A DNA stretch of 64,000 nucleotides from JANQIO01 sp043513815 (lineage in GTDB: Bacteria; Pseudomonadota; Gammaproteobacteria; Pseudomonadales; Halieaceae), in the NCBI GenBank assembly GCA_043513815.1, contig CP121313.1, positions 3,224,001 to 3,288,000 on the forward strand, given 5' to 3'. Shown here in pieces: positions 45,242-54,530 of this stretch (position 1 is the first letter of the stretch; the number at the start of each line of letters is the position of its first letter). Position numbers and translations under genes: made by a program. Under the pieces are notes generated by a model. The model saw only the letters and a program-made list of their open reading frames with translations, did no database searches and was not told the DNA's origin.

Positions 45242-48200
45242 CAGGCAGCCTCATGCTCGACCATCGGCGCTCGCAGTGCGCTCCGGTCAGCTTCATCGAG
45301 CGTTGCCTTGACCTGCGCCGCCAGCACACTGACATTGGGTACCAGGACCATGCTGTCGTGGTCGCCCGGGACTTCAATGACCTCAACAGCCGGCGCCCAG
45401 CGGCGCCAGTCGTTGTCTTCGAAGACATACTCTCTCTGGGAGCTTACCCACTGGCCTCCAGAGACCTGCCAGTGCAGGTCCAACGGCGGCCGGAAGAGGC
45501 TCATCGGCCCATCCCACGAGCGAACCTGATAGGCACTGATGGCCTCGTAGAACGCGAGTTCAATCTTGCGGTTATTGAACTCGGGCAGTTGTCCACTTTC
45601 CGCCGGCCTGGGCCGACGCTTCGCGATCTCCCAGGCAACGCGATTACGCAGCCACTCAACCAGGTACGACACGCCTTTACTGCGCAATTCCTGTGACTTG
45701 ATCATCGCCTTATCAACGCGGCTCAGTGCAGGCCCAAGGGGCAGCGGCGTATCCAGGAGAACCAGTGCTGCGGTGGCTTCTCCCGCCTCGTGCAGTTGCT
45801 GTGCCATCTCGTAGGCCGTGATGCCGCCACCCGAGAAACCGCCCAGAAGATATGGGCCGGTGGGTTGCACCGAGCGAATCTCGGCGAGGTAATCACGCGC
45901 CGCATCTTCCATTCGCGTGTGAGGCTCTTCATCACCAATCAGCCCCTTCGCCTGCAGGCCATAGACCGGCCGGTCCCGCCCGACCAGCTGCGCCAGATGC
46001 CGCAGATTCAGCACGTTGCCAAACATCCCGGCCACAAGGAAGAAAGGTCTGCGACCGGTACCATCACCCGGGTGCAGCTGCACCAGATGTCGGAACTTTG
46101 GACCCTCCTCCGCTCGACTCGGGGCGTCACCCTCGACACTCTCCGCAGCCTCGGCGGTGATGCCACCCCCAGTACGGCTAATGACCATCTCAGCCAACGC
46201 GGCGACGCTGGGGGCCTCAAACAGCACCGATATGGGAAACTCGACGTCGAAGGTACGCTTGACTTGCGCGAACAGCCTGACCGCAATCAGCGAGTGCCCG
46301 CCAAGGTCGAAGAAGCTGTCTTCTACACCCACCTCCGCGACCCCCAGCAGCGTCGCGAAGAAGCTGGCCAGTGTTTCCTCCACCGGGTTGCGCGGTGCGA
46401 CAAAATCGGTGTCAAGTTGCGGCCGCTCGAAGCTCTGCTCCTCTCCCGCGGTTGGCACAGACGGCATGGCAGCCTGTTTTCTGAGTGCGCTCAAGTCCAG
46501 AGAGGACACCACAATCTGCGAGAGCCCGGTGCCAAGCGCCCTACTCAGGGCCTCTCCACCCTCCTCCGCCCGGATACCGTTGGCCAGATTGAGCTGCAAA
46601 CGGCGCTCCTCCGGCGATAGCGGCGCAGCTCCCGCCCCGACAGACAAGCCCAACTGTTCGGCAGAGACATCACCGGTTGTGGAGGTCTCAACCTCAAAAC
46701 CGCCGCTGAGCTTGCTCATCCTGAACCCAATGACCTCCACCAGCACCTGGCCCTGCGGATCGGCCAGCGTGACATCAAACCCAACATAACCCTCGGCGCT
46801 GTACTCAGCCAATTGCACGTAGCTATAGATGTCGTCGGTAAGAGGCGCATGCACTCGAATGGCGCTGTAACTGAGCGGCACCCAGAGCGAATGGCCGTCG
46901 TAGCCGGGAGCCAGGCTGATTGCCCAGCCGGTCGCCAGGTCCAACAGACCCGGGTGCAGAATGGCACGGTCGCGACGCGCGATGTCGGGTAGTCGCAGTC
47001 GGGCCAATCCTTCCCCGTTCCCCAGCGCCGTGCTCTGAAGCACGTGCCATCGGGGGCCAAAACTGAGGTGAGCTTCCTGAGGAGACCGCAACCGTTGCGC
47101 ACCCGCAGACGCACGCTCCGGGCAACGGGAGTCTATATCGTTCGGATCAAGCCTTGCTGGCGCAGGCAACTCATCGCCCAGATGTAACTGCGCCTGCGCG
47201 TTCAGGGCGTAGGCCTCACCCGCCTCGCTGTACACCGAAAACTCATAGCCGGTTTCATTCGCCTGCAGTCGAACAAGCAATTCACGAGGTGTCGCATCCT
47301 CCACCACCATCGGACGCATGAAGTACAGATCGCGAATCTGGAAAGGTGCTTCCAACTCCTGGGCCGCCAGGGCTTCGGCAGCCAACTCGATGTAGCCGGT
47401 GCCGGGAACCACGGCAGTGTGATCCGCCATCCTGTGTTCATCGAGCATCCAGTCGCGGCAGGCATCGAATTGTGAACGGAAAATACGATGCCCCTGTGCG
47501 TCAAATCCCTGCTGCTGTAGCAGTGGTTGCTGGGTCGGTTCCAGAGCGGAGGGCTCGCGGATGTCCACTCTCGCCGCCATAGCATCGGCCGCCATACCCG
47601 TATCGGACCAGATGCCCCAGTCAACCGCCACCACGCGGGTTGTACCACCCGAGCGGTGCTTGGCCCAGGCGTTCAGATATTCGTTCGCCGCTACATAGTC
47701 CACCTGGCCCGCAGGGCGTGTGACTGTAGAAGAGGACGAGAACAACACCATCAGCTCGATGGAGCCGTCGGGGAACAGGTTGTCCAGTACGCGCAGCGCA
47801 CTCACCTTGGGCGCCAGTACCTGAGCAATCTGCTCCTCGTTCTTGGCCAGGATAGGGCCATCATCGATTTCTCCAGCGCCGTGGATCACGCCATGCAAGG
47901 GCCCGAGTGTATCGACGGCCTGCTCAGTCCCGACGCGCATTGACTCGCTATTGCAGACATCCGCATGGAGCGCCACTACACGCCCGCGACCGATGCTCTC
48001 CAGCGCCTGCACCGCTCGAATCCTGGTGGCTATACGATTGGCGGGACTGTGGGTTTTGAGGTAGCGCTCCCACTGATCACGCGCTGGGAGCGCCTGGCGC
48101 GACAGCAGGGCGACGCCAGCATCGAACTCCTGCATGAGATAAGCAGCGACGCTGAGCCCAATGCCGCCGTAGCCACCGGTAATCAGGTAGTTACCCTGCT

Positions 48201-51200
48201 CGCGGAAAACTCCGGAGCTATCACCCGAGAGCAACTGCGGGCGCCAGTCCAACTCAAAGCGCTTATCGCCACGCCAGGCAGCATCGAGGTTATTGGGCTC
48301 GGCTAACAGCTCTTCGAGGATACGTGGCGTGATATCGGCCTGCGCTTGCTGGTCCAGCCAGGCCTTGAGGCCGTGTGGGCGTGCGGGGAGTTCGATATCG
48401 ATCGACGCGCAAGTCATCCCCGGCAGCTCCTTTGGAATCACCCCGATGGGCCCTGCAATCATGGCTTTCTCAGGGTAATGGAGCGCTTCCTCGCGCACCT
48501 GCACGGCTCCCGTTGTGAATACCGTCAGGTGAAGGTCCGCCGGTAGCTCCACATTGCCGAGTTCCTGGGCCAGCGCTGTGAGGCCATAGAAGCCCATTTC
48601 CAGATTCTGGTCGAAGAACGATGAGCCGGGGCGGAACGTCTCCTCATCCGTGACCAACCAGAAGTGGGCGATCCGCTCTGGCAAATCACCTGCTTCTTCG
48701 AGCTCACCCAACAACGACGCGTAGCCAAGCCGGCCCTGTTCCGGTGGTACGACATACTCGCTGTCACTGAGCCTGGCATACATGTCACCAGGGCGAACGC
48801 GAATCACGCGATGCCCAGCCTGAGTCAGCTGATCTGCGGCACGAGCGCCCACACCGACACCGTCTTCAAACACCAACCAGTTGAGCGGGGTTCCACCTAA
48901 ATCCTCAGTGACATCAATGGGGCAATCCGCCAGCCTGGGGCGCCATGCGGGCCGATAGCCCCAGTTCGACACGTCGTCGTGCCGCTGGGGCAGTTCCACC
49001 TCAGGCTCGCTGGCTGCAGCGCCCGGCTCGATGAAATAACGGCTGCGCTGGTAGGCGTAGGTTGGCAACGGCAGTCGAACACGGCGCGCCTCTCCCCAGA
49101 TCTGCGGCCAGTCTGCCTCAACACCACAGGCCCACAGCCGACCGATCACACCCAGGAAGAAGGCGTCGTCCGCCATGTCCTGATCGGGGTGACGTAAGGA
49201 ACTCAGAACCTGTCCCGGCTGCACCGAGGAGGACATCTGCGCCAGGCTGCTCAACGCCTTGCCTGGTCCCACTTCGAGGAACACACGCCCCGGCACATTG
49301 GCCAGCGACTCGATGCAGGCGGCAAACATCACTGTGTTGCGTAGATGAGCAACCCAGTAGTCGGGATCGGTCGCCTGCTCCGCCGTCATCGGCTCACCGG
49401 TGCGATTCGACAACACTGGCATGTTCGGCGCACGCAAGGTCATCGAGCGCAGCGTGTCGCCATACGCCTGCAGTATTCCGTCGAGCATGCGCGAGTGAGC
49501 TGCGATGTCGATGGCGATGTCCTGGCAATCAACATCTTTCTCGCGTAATTGCCTGGCCAGTTCATCCAGTGCAGACCGGGGGCCTGAAACCACCGTCAGT
49601 GCCGGCGCATTGACGCTGGCAATGTCGATATCGTTCCCAATCAGGGCCTCTACCTCATCCAGACCCAGACTGATCGACAACATGCCGCCCGCTGGAACGG
49701 TATCAAACAGTTGACCTCGCGTGAGCACCAGGTCGATACAGGCTTCGAAGTCCATCACACCCGCAAGGCAGGCCGCCGTGTTCTCACCCATGGAGTGTCC
49801 CACAAGCGCCGCCGGCTTCACTCCCCAGCTCATCCATAGCTGTGCCAGTGCATATTCGATGATCATGATCAACGGCAATTGCACGGACGGCTTCATGAGG
49901 CGCTGGTTCGCCTCCTCCAGATGACCTGCCCCCGGAAGCCAGAGCTGGCGAATATCGTAGTCGAGCCGGGTTTGCAGATGATCTAAACCGCGATCCATCC
50001 ACTCGGCAAACACTGGCTCCGTTTCATAGAGGTCATGTCCCATGCCCGCGTACTGGGCACCACCGCCTGGGAACATGAAGACAACTTCCGGCTTATCACC
50101 CATCACCTCATGACTGAACACCTGTCGCGGGTCTTTCTCCTGCAGCAGCGAGGCAGCCTCTTGAGTATCGGAGGCCACGACCACTCGACGCTTGCTGAAA
50201 CCGCGGCGACCTTCCTTGAGCGTAAAGGCGACGTCAGCCAGGTCCAACTCCGGGTTCTCTGCCAGATGCGCCGCCAGAGCATCGGTATTGCCCTCTAACG
50301 CGGCCTTGGATTGCGCTGAGATACACAGCACATGAAACGGAAAATCGCTCTCTTCTGAGGCGGCCCGGGGGGGCGCCTCCTCGAGCACTGCATGCGCATT
50401 GGTGCCACCCACACCGAGGGAGTTAACACCGGCGCGCCTGGGACCGCGATGGCTGGTCCACTCCCTGAGGTGGTCGTTCACCAGGAACGGGGAGTACTCA
50501 AAGTCGATGGCAGGGTTCGGTGACTCGTACCCCAGCGAGGGCGGCATCTGCTTATGGTGCAGGGACAGCGCCGCCTTCACCAGGCTGGTCACGCCCGCCG
50601 CCGTATCCAGATGGCCAATGTTGGTTTTCACAGATCCGATCCGGCAGTAGCCGCTCTCTTCGGTGGTGTCACGATAGGCTTCAGTGAGCGCACTCACCTC
50701 GATAGGATCGCCCAGGTATGTCCCCGTGCCGTGGCACTCCACATAGTCGATGGTATCCGCGCTGACATCGGCGGCGCGCAGCGCTTTGCGTACAGCCGCC
50801 GCCTGCCCTTCGACTGAGGGTGCCAGGTAGCCGGCCTTCTGCGCGCCGTCGTTGTTGATGGCCGAGCCTTTGATGACTGCCCAGATGTGATCGCCATCCG
50901 CAATCGCATCCTCCAGCCGACGCAAGGCCACCGCGCCTGCCCCGGAGCCGAACACGGTGCCCTGGGCCCTGTGATCAAAGGCATGGCAGTGGCCGTCAGG
51001 TGACAGAATCTCGTTTTCCTTGAACAGGTAACCGCGGCCCTGGGGCAACTCAATAGTCACGCCTCCGGCCAGCGCCATCTCGCACTCGCCAGCGCGCAAT
51101 GCCTCGCAGGCATAGTGGATCGCCACCAGCGAGGTGGAGCAGGCGGTTTGAATATTGACAGACGGTCCTTTGAGATCGAACACATGACTGGCGCGGGTGG

Positions 51201-51699
51201 AAAGGAAGTCCTTGTCGTTGCCGGTGTGTCGCAACAGAAACATCCCGACTTCATCCACCAGGCGCGGGTTCGAGCAGATGTTGAAGTAGAAATAGCTGCC
51301 CATTCCGCAGCCCGCATACACACCTACAGGCCCGGAGAGTGATTCAGGCGGATGACCCGCCTGCTCCATCGCTGACCAGGCGACCTCGAGAAACTTACGG
51401 TGCTGCGGATCGAGGATGGCCGCTTCCTTGGGACTGAAGCCAAAGAACTCGGCATCGAAATCGGCAAAACCCTCCAGGCGCGCTGCCGAGGGTACGTATT
51501 TCGGGTCTCTTAGCGTCACCGGGCTTTCACCCGCGGCGATGAGGGCCTCCTCGTCGAGCACCTCAATCGACTCAACGCCTTCGCGGAGATTGTCCCAGAA
51601 CTGTTGAGAAGAGCCTGCTCCAGGCACGCAGACAGCCGTGCCCACAATGGCAATCGCACCGGTCTGTTTGTTTACAGATTCAGTCTCTGTACGGTCCAC
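45241..51699 (-). CDS. Type I polyketide synthase, KS-AT-KR-DH-ACP-TE
   Basis: The product is 2152 residues, starting at GTG 51699. KS ~15-440: Cys187 (TACSTSL), His323 (ECHGTGT), His363 (NIGHLD). AT ~537-830: Ser636 (GHSMGE), with DIAAHSRML at the specificity site, which suggests malonyl-CoA. Linker and KR ~900-1370: TGGYGGIG (1174-1181), SSS/Tyr1335/Asn catalytic set. DH-like double hotdog ~1400-1665: DEHRMADHTAVVPGTGY, with LHPGLLD as the Asp motif. ACP Ser1803 (DLGGHSLIAV). TE ~1885-2130: GGFSGGG (Ser1956) and GDHDSMV (His). All core catalytic residues are present. The DH lies after the KR, the reverse of the common order. It performs one reductive extension cycle and releases the chain. 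It is the first gene of the operon; a perfect CRP-type palindrome lies 148 bp upstream. Confidence 0.92.
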   Translation of the reverse strand: MDRTETESVNKQTGAIAIVGTAVCVPGAGSSQQFWDNLREGVESIEVLDEEALIAAGESPVTLRDPKYVPSAARLEGFADFDAEFFGFSPKEAAILDPQHRKFLEVAWSAMEQAGHPPESLSGPVGVYAGCGMGSYFYFNICSNPRLVDEVGMFLLRHTGNDKDFLSTRASHVFDLKGPSVNIQTACSTSLVAIHYACEALRAGECEMALAGGVTIELPQGRGYLFKENEILSPDGHCHAFDHRAQGTVFGSGAGAVALRRLEDAIADGDHIWAVIKGSAINNDGAQKAGYLAPSVEGQAAAVRKALRAADVSADTIDYVECHGTGTYLGDPIEVSALTEAYRDTTEESGYCRIGSVKTNIGHLDTAAGVTSLVKAALSLHHKQMPPSLGYESPNPAIDFEYSPFLVNDHLREWTSHRGPRRAGVNSLGVGGTNAHAVLEEAPPRAASEESDFPFHVLCISAQSKAALEGNTDALAAHLAENPELDLADVAFTLKEGRRGFSKRRVVVASDTQEAASLLQEKDPRQVFSHEVMGDKPEVVFMFPGGGAQYAGMGHDLYETEPVFAEWMDRGLDHLQTRLDYDIRQLWLPGAGHLEEANQRLMKPSVQLPLIMIIEYALAQLWMSWGVKPAALVGHSMGENTAACLAGVMDFEACIDLVLTRGQLFDTVPAGGMLSISLGLDEVEALIGNDIDIASVNAPALTVVSGPRSALDELARQLREKDVDCQDIAIDIAAHSRMLDGILQAYGDTLRSMTLRAPNMPVLSNRTGEPMTAEQATDPDYWVAHLRNTVMFAACIESLANVPGRVFLEVGPGKALSSLAQMSSSVQPGQVLSSLRHPDQDMADDAFFLGVIGRLWACGVEADWPQIWGEARRVRLPLPTYAYQRSRYFIEPGAAASEPEVELPQRHDDVSNWGYRPAWRPRLADCPIDVTEDLGGTPLNWLVFEDGVGVGARAADQLTQAGHRVIRVRPGDMYARLSDSEYVVPPEQGRLGYASLLGELEEAGDLPERIAHFWLVTDEETFRPGSSFFDQNLEMGFYGLTALAQELGNVELPADLHLTVFTTGAVQVREEALHYPEKAMIAGPIGVIPKELPGMTCASIDIELPARPHGLKAWLDQQAQADITPRILEELLAEPNNLDAAWRGDKRFELDWRPQLLSGDSSGVFREQGNYLITGGYGGIGLSVAAYLMQEFDAGVALLSRQALPARDQWERYLKTHSPANRIATRIRAVQALESIGRGRVVALHADVCNSESMRVGTEQAVDTLGPLHGVIHGAGEIDDGPILAKNEEQIAQVLAPKVSALRVLDNLFPDGSIELMVLFSSSSTVTRPAGQVDYVAANEYLNAWAKHRSGGTTRVVAVDWGIWSDTGMAADAMAARVDIREPSALEPTQQPLLQQQGFDAQGHRIFRSQFDACRDWMLDEHRMADHTAVVPGTGYIELAAEALAAQELEAPFQIRDLYFMRPMVVEDATPRELLVRLQANETGYEFSVYSEAGEAYALNAQAQLHLGDELPAPARLDPNDIDSRCPERASAGAQRLRSPQEAHLSFGPRWHVLQSTALGNGEGLARLRLPDIARRDRAILHPGLLDLATGWAISLAPGYDGHSLWVPLSYSAIRVHAPLTDDIYSYVQLAEYSAEGYVGFDVTLADPQGQVLVEVIGFRMSKLSGGFEVETSTTGDVSAEQLGLSVGAGAAPLSPEERRLQLNLANGIRAEEGGEALSRALGTGLSQIVVSSLDLSALRKQAAMPSVPTAGEEQSFERPQLDTDFVAPRNPVEETLASFFATLLGVAEVGVEDSFFDLGGHSLIAVRLFAQVKRTFDVEFPISVLFEAPSVAALAEMVISRTGGGITAEAAESVEGDAPSRAEEGPKFRHLVQLHPGDGTGRRPFFLVAGMFGNVLNLRHLAQLVGRDRPVYGLQAKGLIGDEEPHTRMEDAARDYLAEIRSVQPTGPYLLGGFSGGGITAYEMAQQLHEAGEATAALVLLDTPLPLGPALSRVDKAMIKSQELRSKGVSYLVEWLRNRVAWEIAKRRPRPAESGQLPEFNNRKIELAFYEAISAYQVRSWDGPMSLFRPPLDLHWQVSGGQWVSSQREYVFEDNDWRRWAPAVEVIEVPGDHDSMVLVPNVSVLAAQVKATLDEADRSALRAPMVEHEAA

Positions 51700-51846
51700 T
51701 GTTTGTTCACCAACGCTTTAAAAAACTTAGTGAAAGCTACCGCTCATCCTGCGCCGGAAACGCCAGAAGACGTCGCTCTTCGTCATCCTTAAAGATACAG
51801 GTCTGAGCAGCTATAGCGAGCCGAGGTGCCAAGCCGAGCCCTCAGA

Positions 51847-51862
51847 TGTGAAATGCTTCACA
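51847..51862. promoter_or_regulatory. Perfect CRP-type palindrome upstream of the PKS operon
   Basis: TGTGAAATGCTTCACA matches TGTGA-N6-TCACA exactly. It lies in the 449-bp gap 51700-52148, 148 bp before the PKS start. Two adjacent copies of CCACAATCCCTCTAT follow at 51946-51975. Confidence 0.55.
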
Positions 51863-52074
51863 TGGACCCCCCATTTTACCACAGATTTCTTACAATTCTG
51901 CTCGGTTGAACCGTTCCACCAGCGTCTGAAGGCTCATTCTGCTAACCACAATCCCTCTATCCACAATCCCTCTATCACCAGCGATCAGTCAGAACGCTGG
52001 TGCCCCTGAATACACCCCGACGTTAAAAGACGCAGGACAGGCGAGGCGCCTGCACACTGATGCCAACACGCACC

Positions 52075-52141
52075 ATCATGGGAACTCAATGGCCTGGTGC
52101 AGCGACAGATCGCTGTTGCCTGACTGGCGAATTCCCATGAT
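52075..52141. repeat. Nested inverted repeat downstream of prsT
   Basis: ATCATGGGAA (52075-52084) and TTCCCATGAT (52132-52141) are perfect 10-bp inverted repeats enclosing an inner CAGCGA/TCGCTG hairpin. It lies 8 bp after the prsT stop. It could be a transcription end structure or a small non-autonomous element; there is no T-run. Confidence 0.4.
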
Positions 52142-52148
52142 CGAGAAT

Positions 52149-54530
52149 TCAGAGATTCTGGATCGCACCCTCGACCTCCTTTCGGTATCGGAACTCCTTA
52201 TCCCCGGCGAGTTCGAGCGCCTTTTCAAGTTCCCTTAATGCGGCCTCGCTGTCCTCCAGGGCCGCGTAGCTCATGCCAAGGTGATACCTGAACACGGGTT
52301 CGAACGGCACGGACTCTGCGGCCTCAGCAATGAGTTCGATGGCGTCCTTTGCATCGCCCAGCCGATAATGAGTCCAACCCAAGGTATCCTTGAACTGGGG
52401 AACATCGCTGTTGCGGAAACGACGCGCAACATCTAACGCTCGTTGCAGGCTGGCCTGGTCAGTTCTGTGGTCAGACAGAGCACTCGCAAGATTGTTGGCA
52501 ACCACATCGGCCTGGGGACGCATCGACAAAAGCACTTCATACTCTGATATCGCGGCCTCGAAATCACCAATTCGCTCCAACAACAGCGCCTTCATCAAGC
52601 GCAGATCAAAACTCTCTGCATTCGCGGACAGACCCTCATCGAGTACCACAATCGCCTGCTGCTCCCCGCTCCGGGAGAGTTCAGTTGACGCCAGGTTGCG
52701 CCACGCCGTGGCAATACTCGCATCCCTAGTCACAAGCTCACGAAACACAGCGGCAGCCTTGTTGGTGTCGCCCTGAGAGGCGTATAGCTGGCCTTGCAGC
52801 AAGCGGGCAACGTTGTTGTCTGGGTTTACCGTGAGAACGGCATCGAGGAAGGAATCGGCCCTGGCGTGCTGTCCCGCAATCACGTAGGCACGTACCAGCA
52901 AGATCATCGGCTGCATGCCCTGCGATGAACTCCGGTAAGCGTGCTCAAATGCCGCGACACTTTCCTGATAGCGCTTCTGGCCCGCATAAATAGCGCCCAT
53001 GATCTGTTCGCTCGCGCTGTCAAACTTTCCGATTTCCCGGAGCCGATCGGCGATCTCCTGGGCTCCTTGCCAATCGCCAGAGCCAATACGAACCTGCGCC
53101 ATTAGCACGAGGGATTCACGGTGTGCGGGGCTTCTCGAGAGAACTTGCTCAAGCACTGCGGCTGCGCGCTCGGGACGGCCTCTCTGGATCAGGAATCGAG
53201 TGTAGGCAACACCGATGTCGGCGTCATCCTCACTCGCCACAAGCGCCCGCGTGTAGGCATCATCAGCAAGATTGTCAGTGCCTGACAGCTCGTGCGCCCT
53301 CGCTAGCAGAAGGAGTGCTTCGGCAGAATCAGGAGAACCCTGAAGTGCTGTGCGCAGGAGGGCAATTGCCGTGCCAAAATCGCGCTCCTGCAACAGCCAG
53401 GACGATTTCAAGATCAGCGCCTGCTCATTCTTCGGATCCTCAGCGAGCACGCTTTCAGCAAGTTCCGCTGCCTTCGGCTGGTCTCCTGTCAGCCATAGTT
53501 GTGAGGCCAGGAGCGTAATCGCGCGATGACGATCAACGATGAGCTGCGCATCTTGAGCGATTCGCCTCCACACTTCCGCGGAGCCGCTCGCGTCACCAGA
53601 TTGTTCCAGCAGTTCCGCCAGGAGAAATTGATAATCTGTCCTGGCAGGTGTTTCAGCAATAGCCCTTTCAAGCTCTGCGGTAGCAGCTTCGACGCCAGCC
53701 ACCTCATACCGGAAGCGCAGCAGATCTTTAAATTTCTCGATGTCATCGGGAAATTGCTGAACACGCGTCCTGAACAGCGCCTCTGCATCGGCCTGGCGAA
53801 AATTATCCAGATAGAAGGCCGCCAACCGGAAGTAGAACACATCATTTCCGGGATACGCCGCGATCAGTCTTTGGTAAGTGTCTTCTATCTCTTCCAGTCG
53901 ATCGAGCCGAATTAAGGCTTCGATTCTCGCCAGCTGCAAGGCCACATTGTCAGGATACTGTTCCACCACCGGATCGAGATAGCTCAGCGCCTCCTCAGGA
54001 TCGCCCGCGGTGATTCGCTCCGTTGCCATAATCATCAGCGCATCCACATGCCTCGGTGAACGCTCCAAAACCGAGCGTGCAATCGCCATAGCGCCCTCGG
54101 GATTACCCAGGCGGAAAAGCAAGGTCGCTCGAAGCGACATCACGTCAATATTTTCGGGCGCCGTTTGATGCAGGGAATCGCTGACCGTGAGCGCTCGATC
54201 AATATCTCCCGCCGCGAGCAGGATGCGGCCCTGAATCACCTGCGCCTGAACATGACCCGGATCGATATCCTTCACTTTCTCGAGCAGGCGGAAGGCCTCT
54301 TCGAGCGACCCATGCGCTTCAGCGACCTTGGCCAGGCCAAACCAGGCTTCGACCTGCCGATCATCCAGTTGTACTGCATTCTGGAATTCAAGCTTTGCCT
54401 TGACGGTGTCACCTGCCTCGAGCAGAGCCTGACCGCGCTCTAGAAACTCTGCTGCTCTCTGATCAGGAGGTGCGCACGCAAGCACTGACATGATCGCGCA
54501 AAGGATCAGGATCTTTAGTGAATCAGGCAT
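52149..54530 (-). CDS. prsT: TPR-repeat lipoprotein of the exosortase system (PrsT-like)
   Basis: The product is 793 residues from the ATG at 54530 (MPDSLKILILCAIMSVLACA), giving a lipobox ending in Cys; an earlier ATG at 54560 would bury the signal. The rest is a continuous array of about twenty TPRs (for example AAEFLERGQALLEAGDTVKAKLEFQNAVQLD), ending with a TPR rich in acidic residues near RYHLGMSYAALEDSEAALRELEKAL. This is the size and layout of the PEP-CTERM-system TPR protein PrsT, an envelope lipoprotein thought to help polymer or protein secretion. The start overlaps the exosortase stop by 8 bp. Confidence 0.85.
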   Translation of the reverse strand: MPDSLKILILCAIMSVLACAPPDQRAAEFLERGQALLEAGDTVKAKLEFQNAVQLDDRQVEAWFGLAKVAEAHGSLEEAFRLLEKVKDIDPGHVQAQVIQGRILLAAGDIDRALTVSDSLHQTAPENIDVMSLRATLLFRLGNPEGAMAIARSVLERSPRHVDALMIMATERITAGDPEEALSYLDPVVEQYPDNVALQLARIEALIRLDRLEEIEDTYQRLIAAYPGNDVFYFRLAAFYLDNFRQADAEALFRTRVQQFPDDIEKFKDLLRFRYEVAGVEAATAELERAIAETPARTDYQFLLAELLEQSGDASGSAEVWRRIAQDAQLIVDRHRAITLLASQLWLTGDQPKAAELAESVLAEDPKNEQALILKSSWLLQERDFGTAIALLRTALQGSPDSAEALLLLARAHELSGTDNLADDAYTRALVASEDDADIGVAYTRFLIQRGRPERAAAVLEQVLSRSPAHRESLVLMAQVRIGSGDWQGAQEIADRLREIGKFDSASEQIMGAIYAGQKRYQESVAAFEHAYRSSSQGMQPMILLVRAYVIAGQHARADSFLDAVLTVNPDNNVARLLQGQLYASQGDTNKAAAVFRELVTRDASIATAWRNLASTELSRSGEQQAIVVLDEGLSANAESFDLRLMKALLLERIGDFEAAISEYEVLLSMRPQADVVANNLASALSDHRTDQASLQRALDVARRFRNSDVPQFKDTLGWTHYRLGDAKDAIELIAEAAESVPFEPVFRYHLGMSYAALEDSEAALRELEKALELAGDKEFRYRKEVEGAIQNL

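Noticed and set aside
45790..46620. 276-codon plus-strand frame opposite the PKS ACP-TE region
   Set aside because: Shadow of a clear megasynthase; no ribosome site or domain.
51800..51835. Minus-strand TTGGCAC as a sigma-54 promoter of the PKS operon
   Set aside because: The GG-to-GC spacing is 11 rather than 10 and the -12 box does not match TTGCW.
51946..51975. Two CCACAATCCCTCTAT copies as a CRISPR or repeat array
   Set aside because: Only two directly adjacent copies without spacers.
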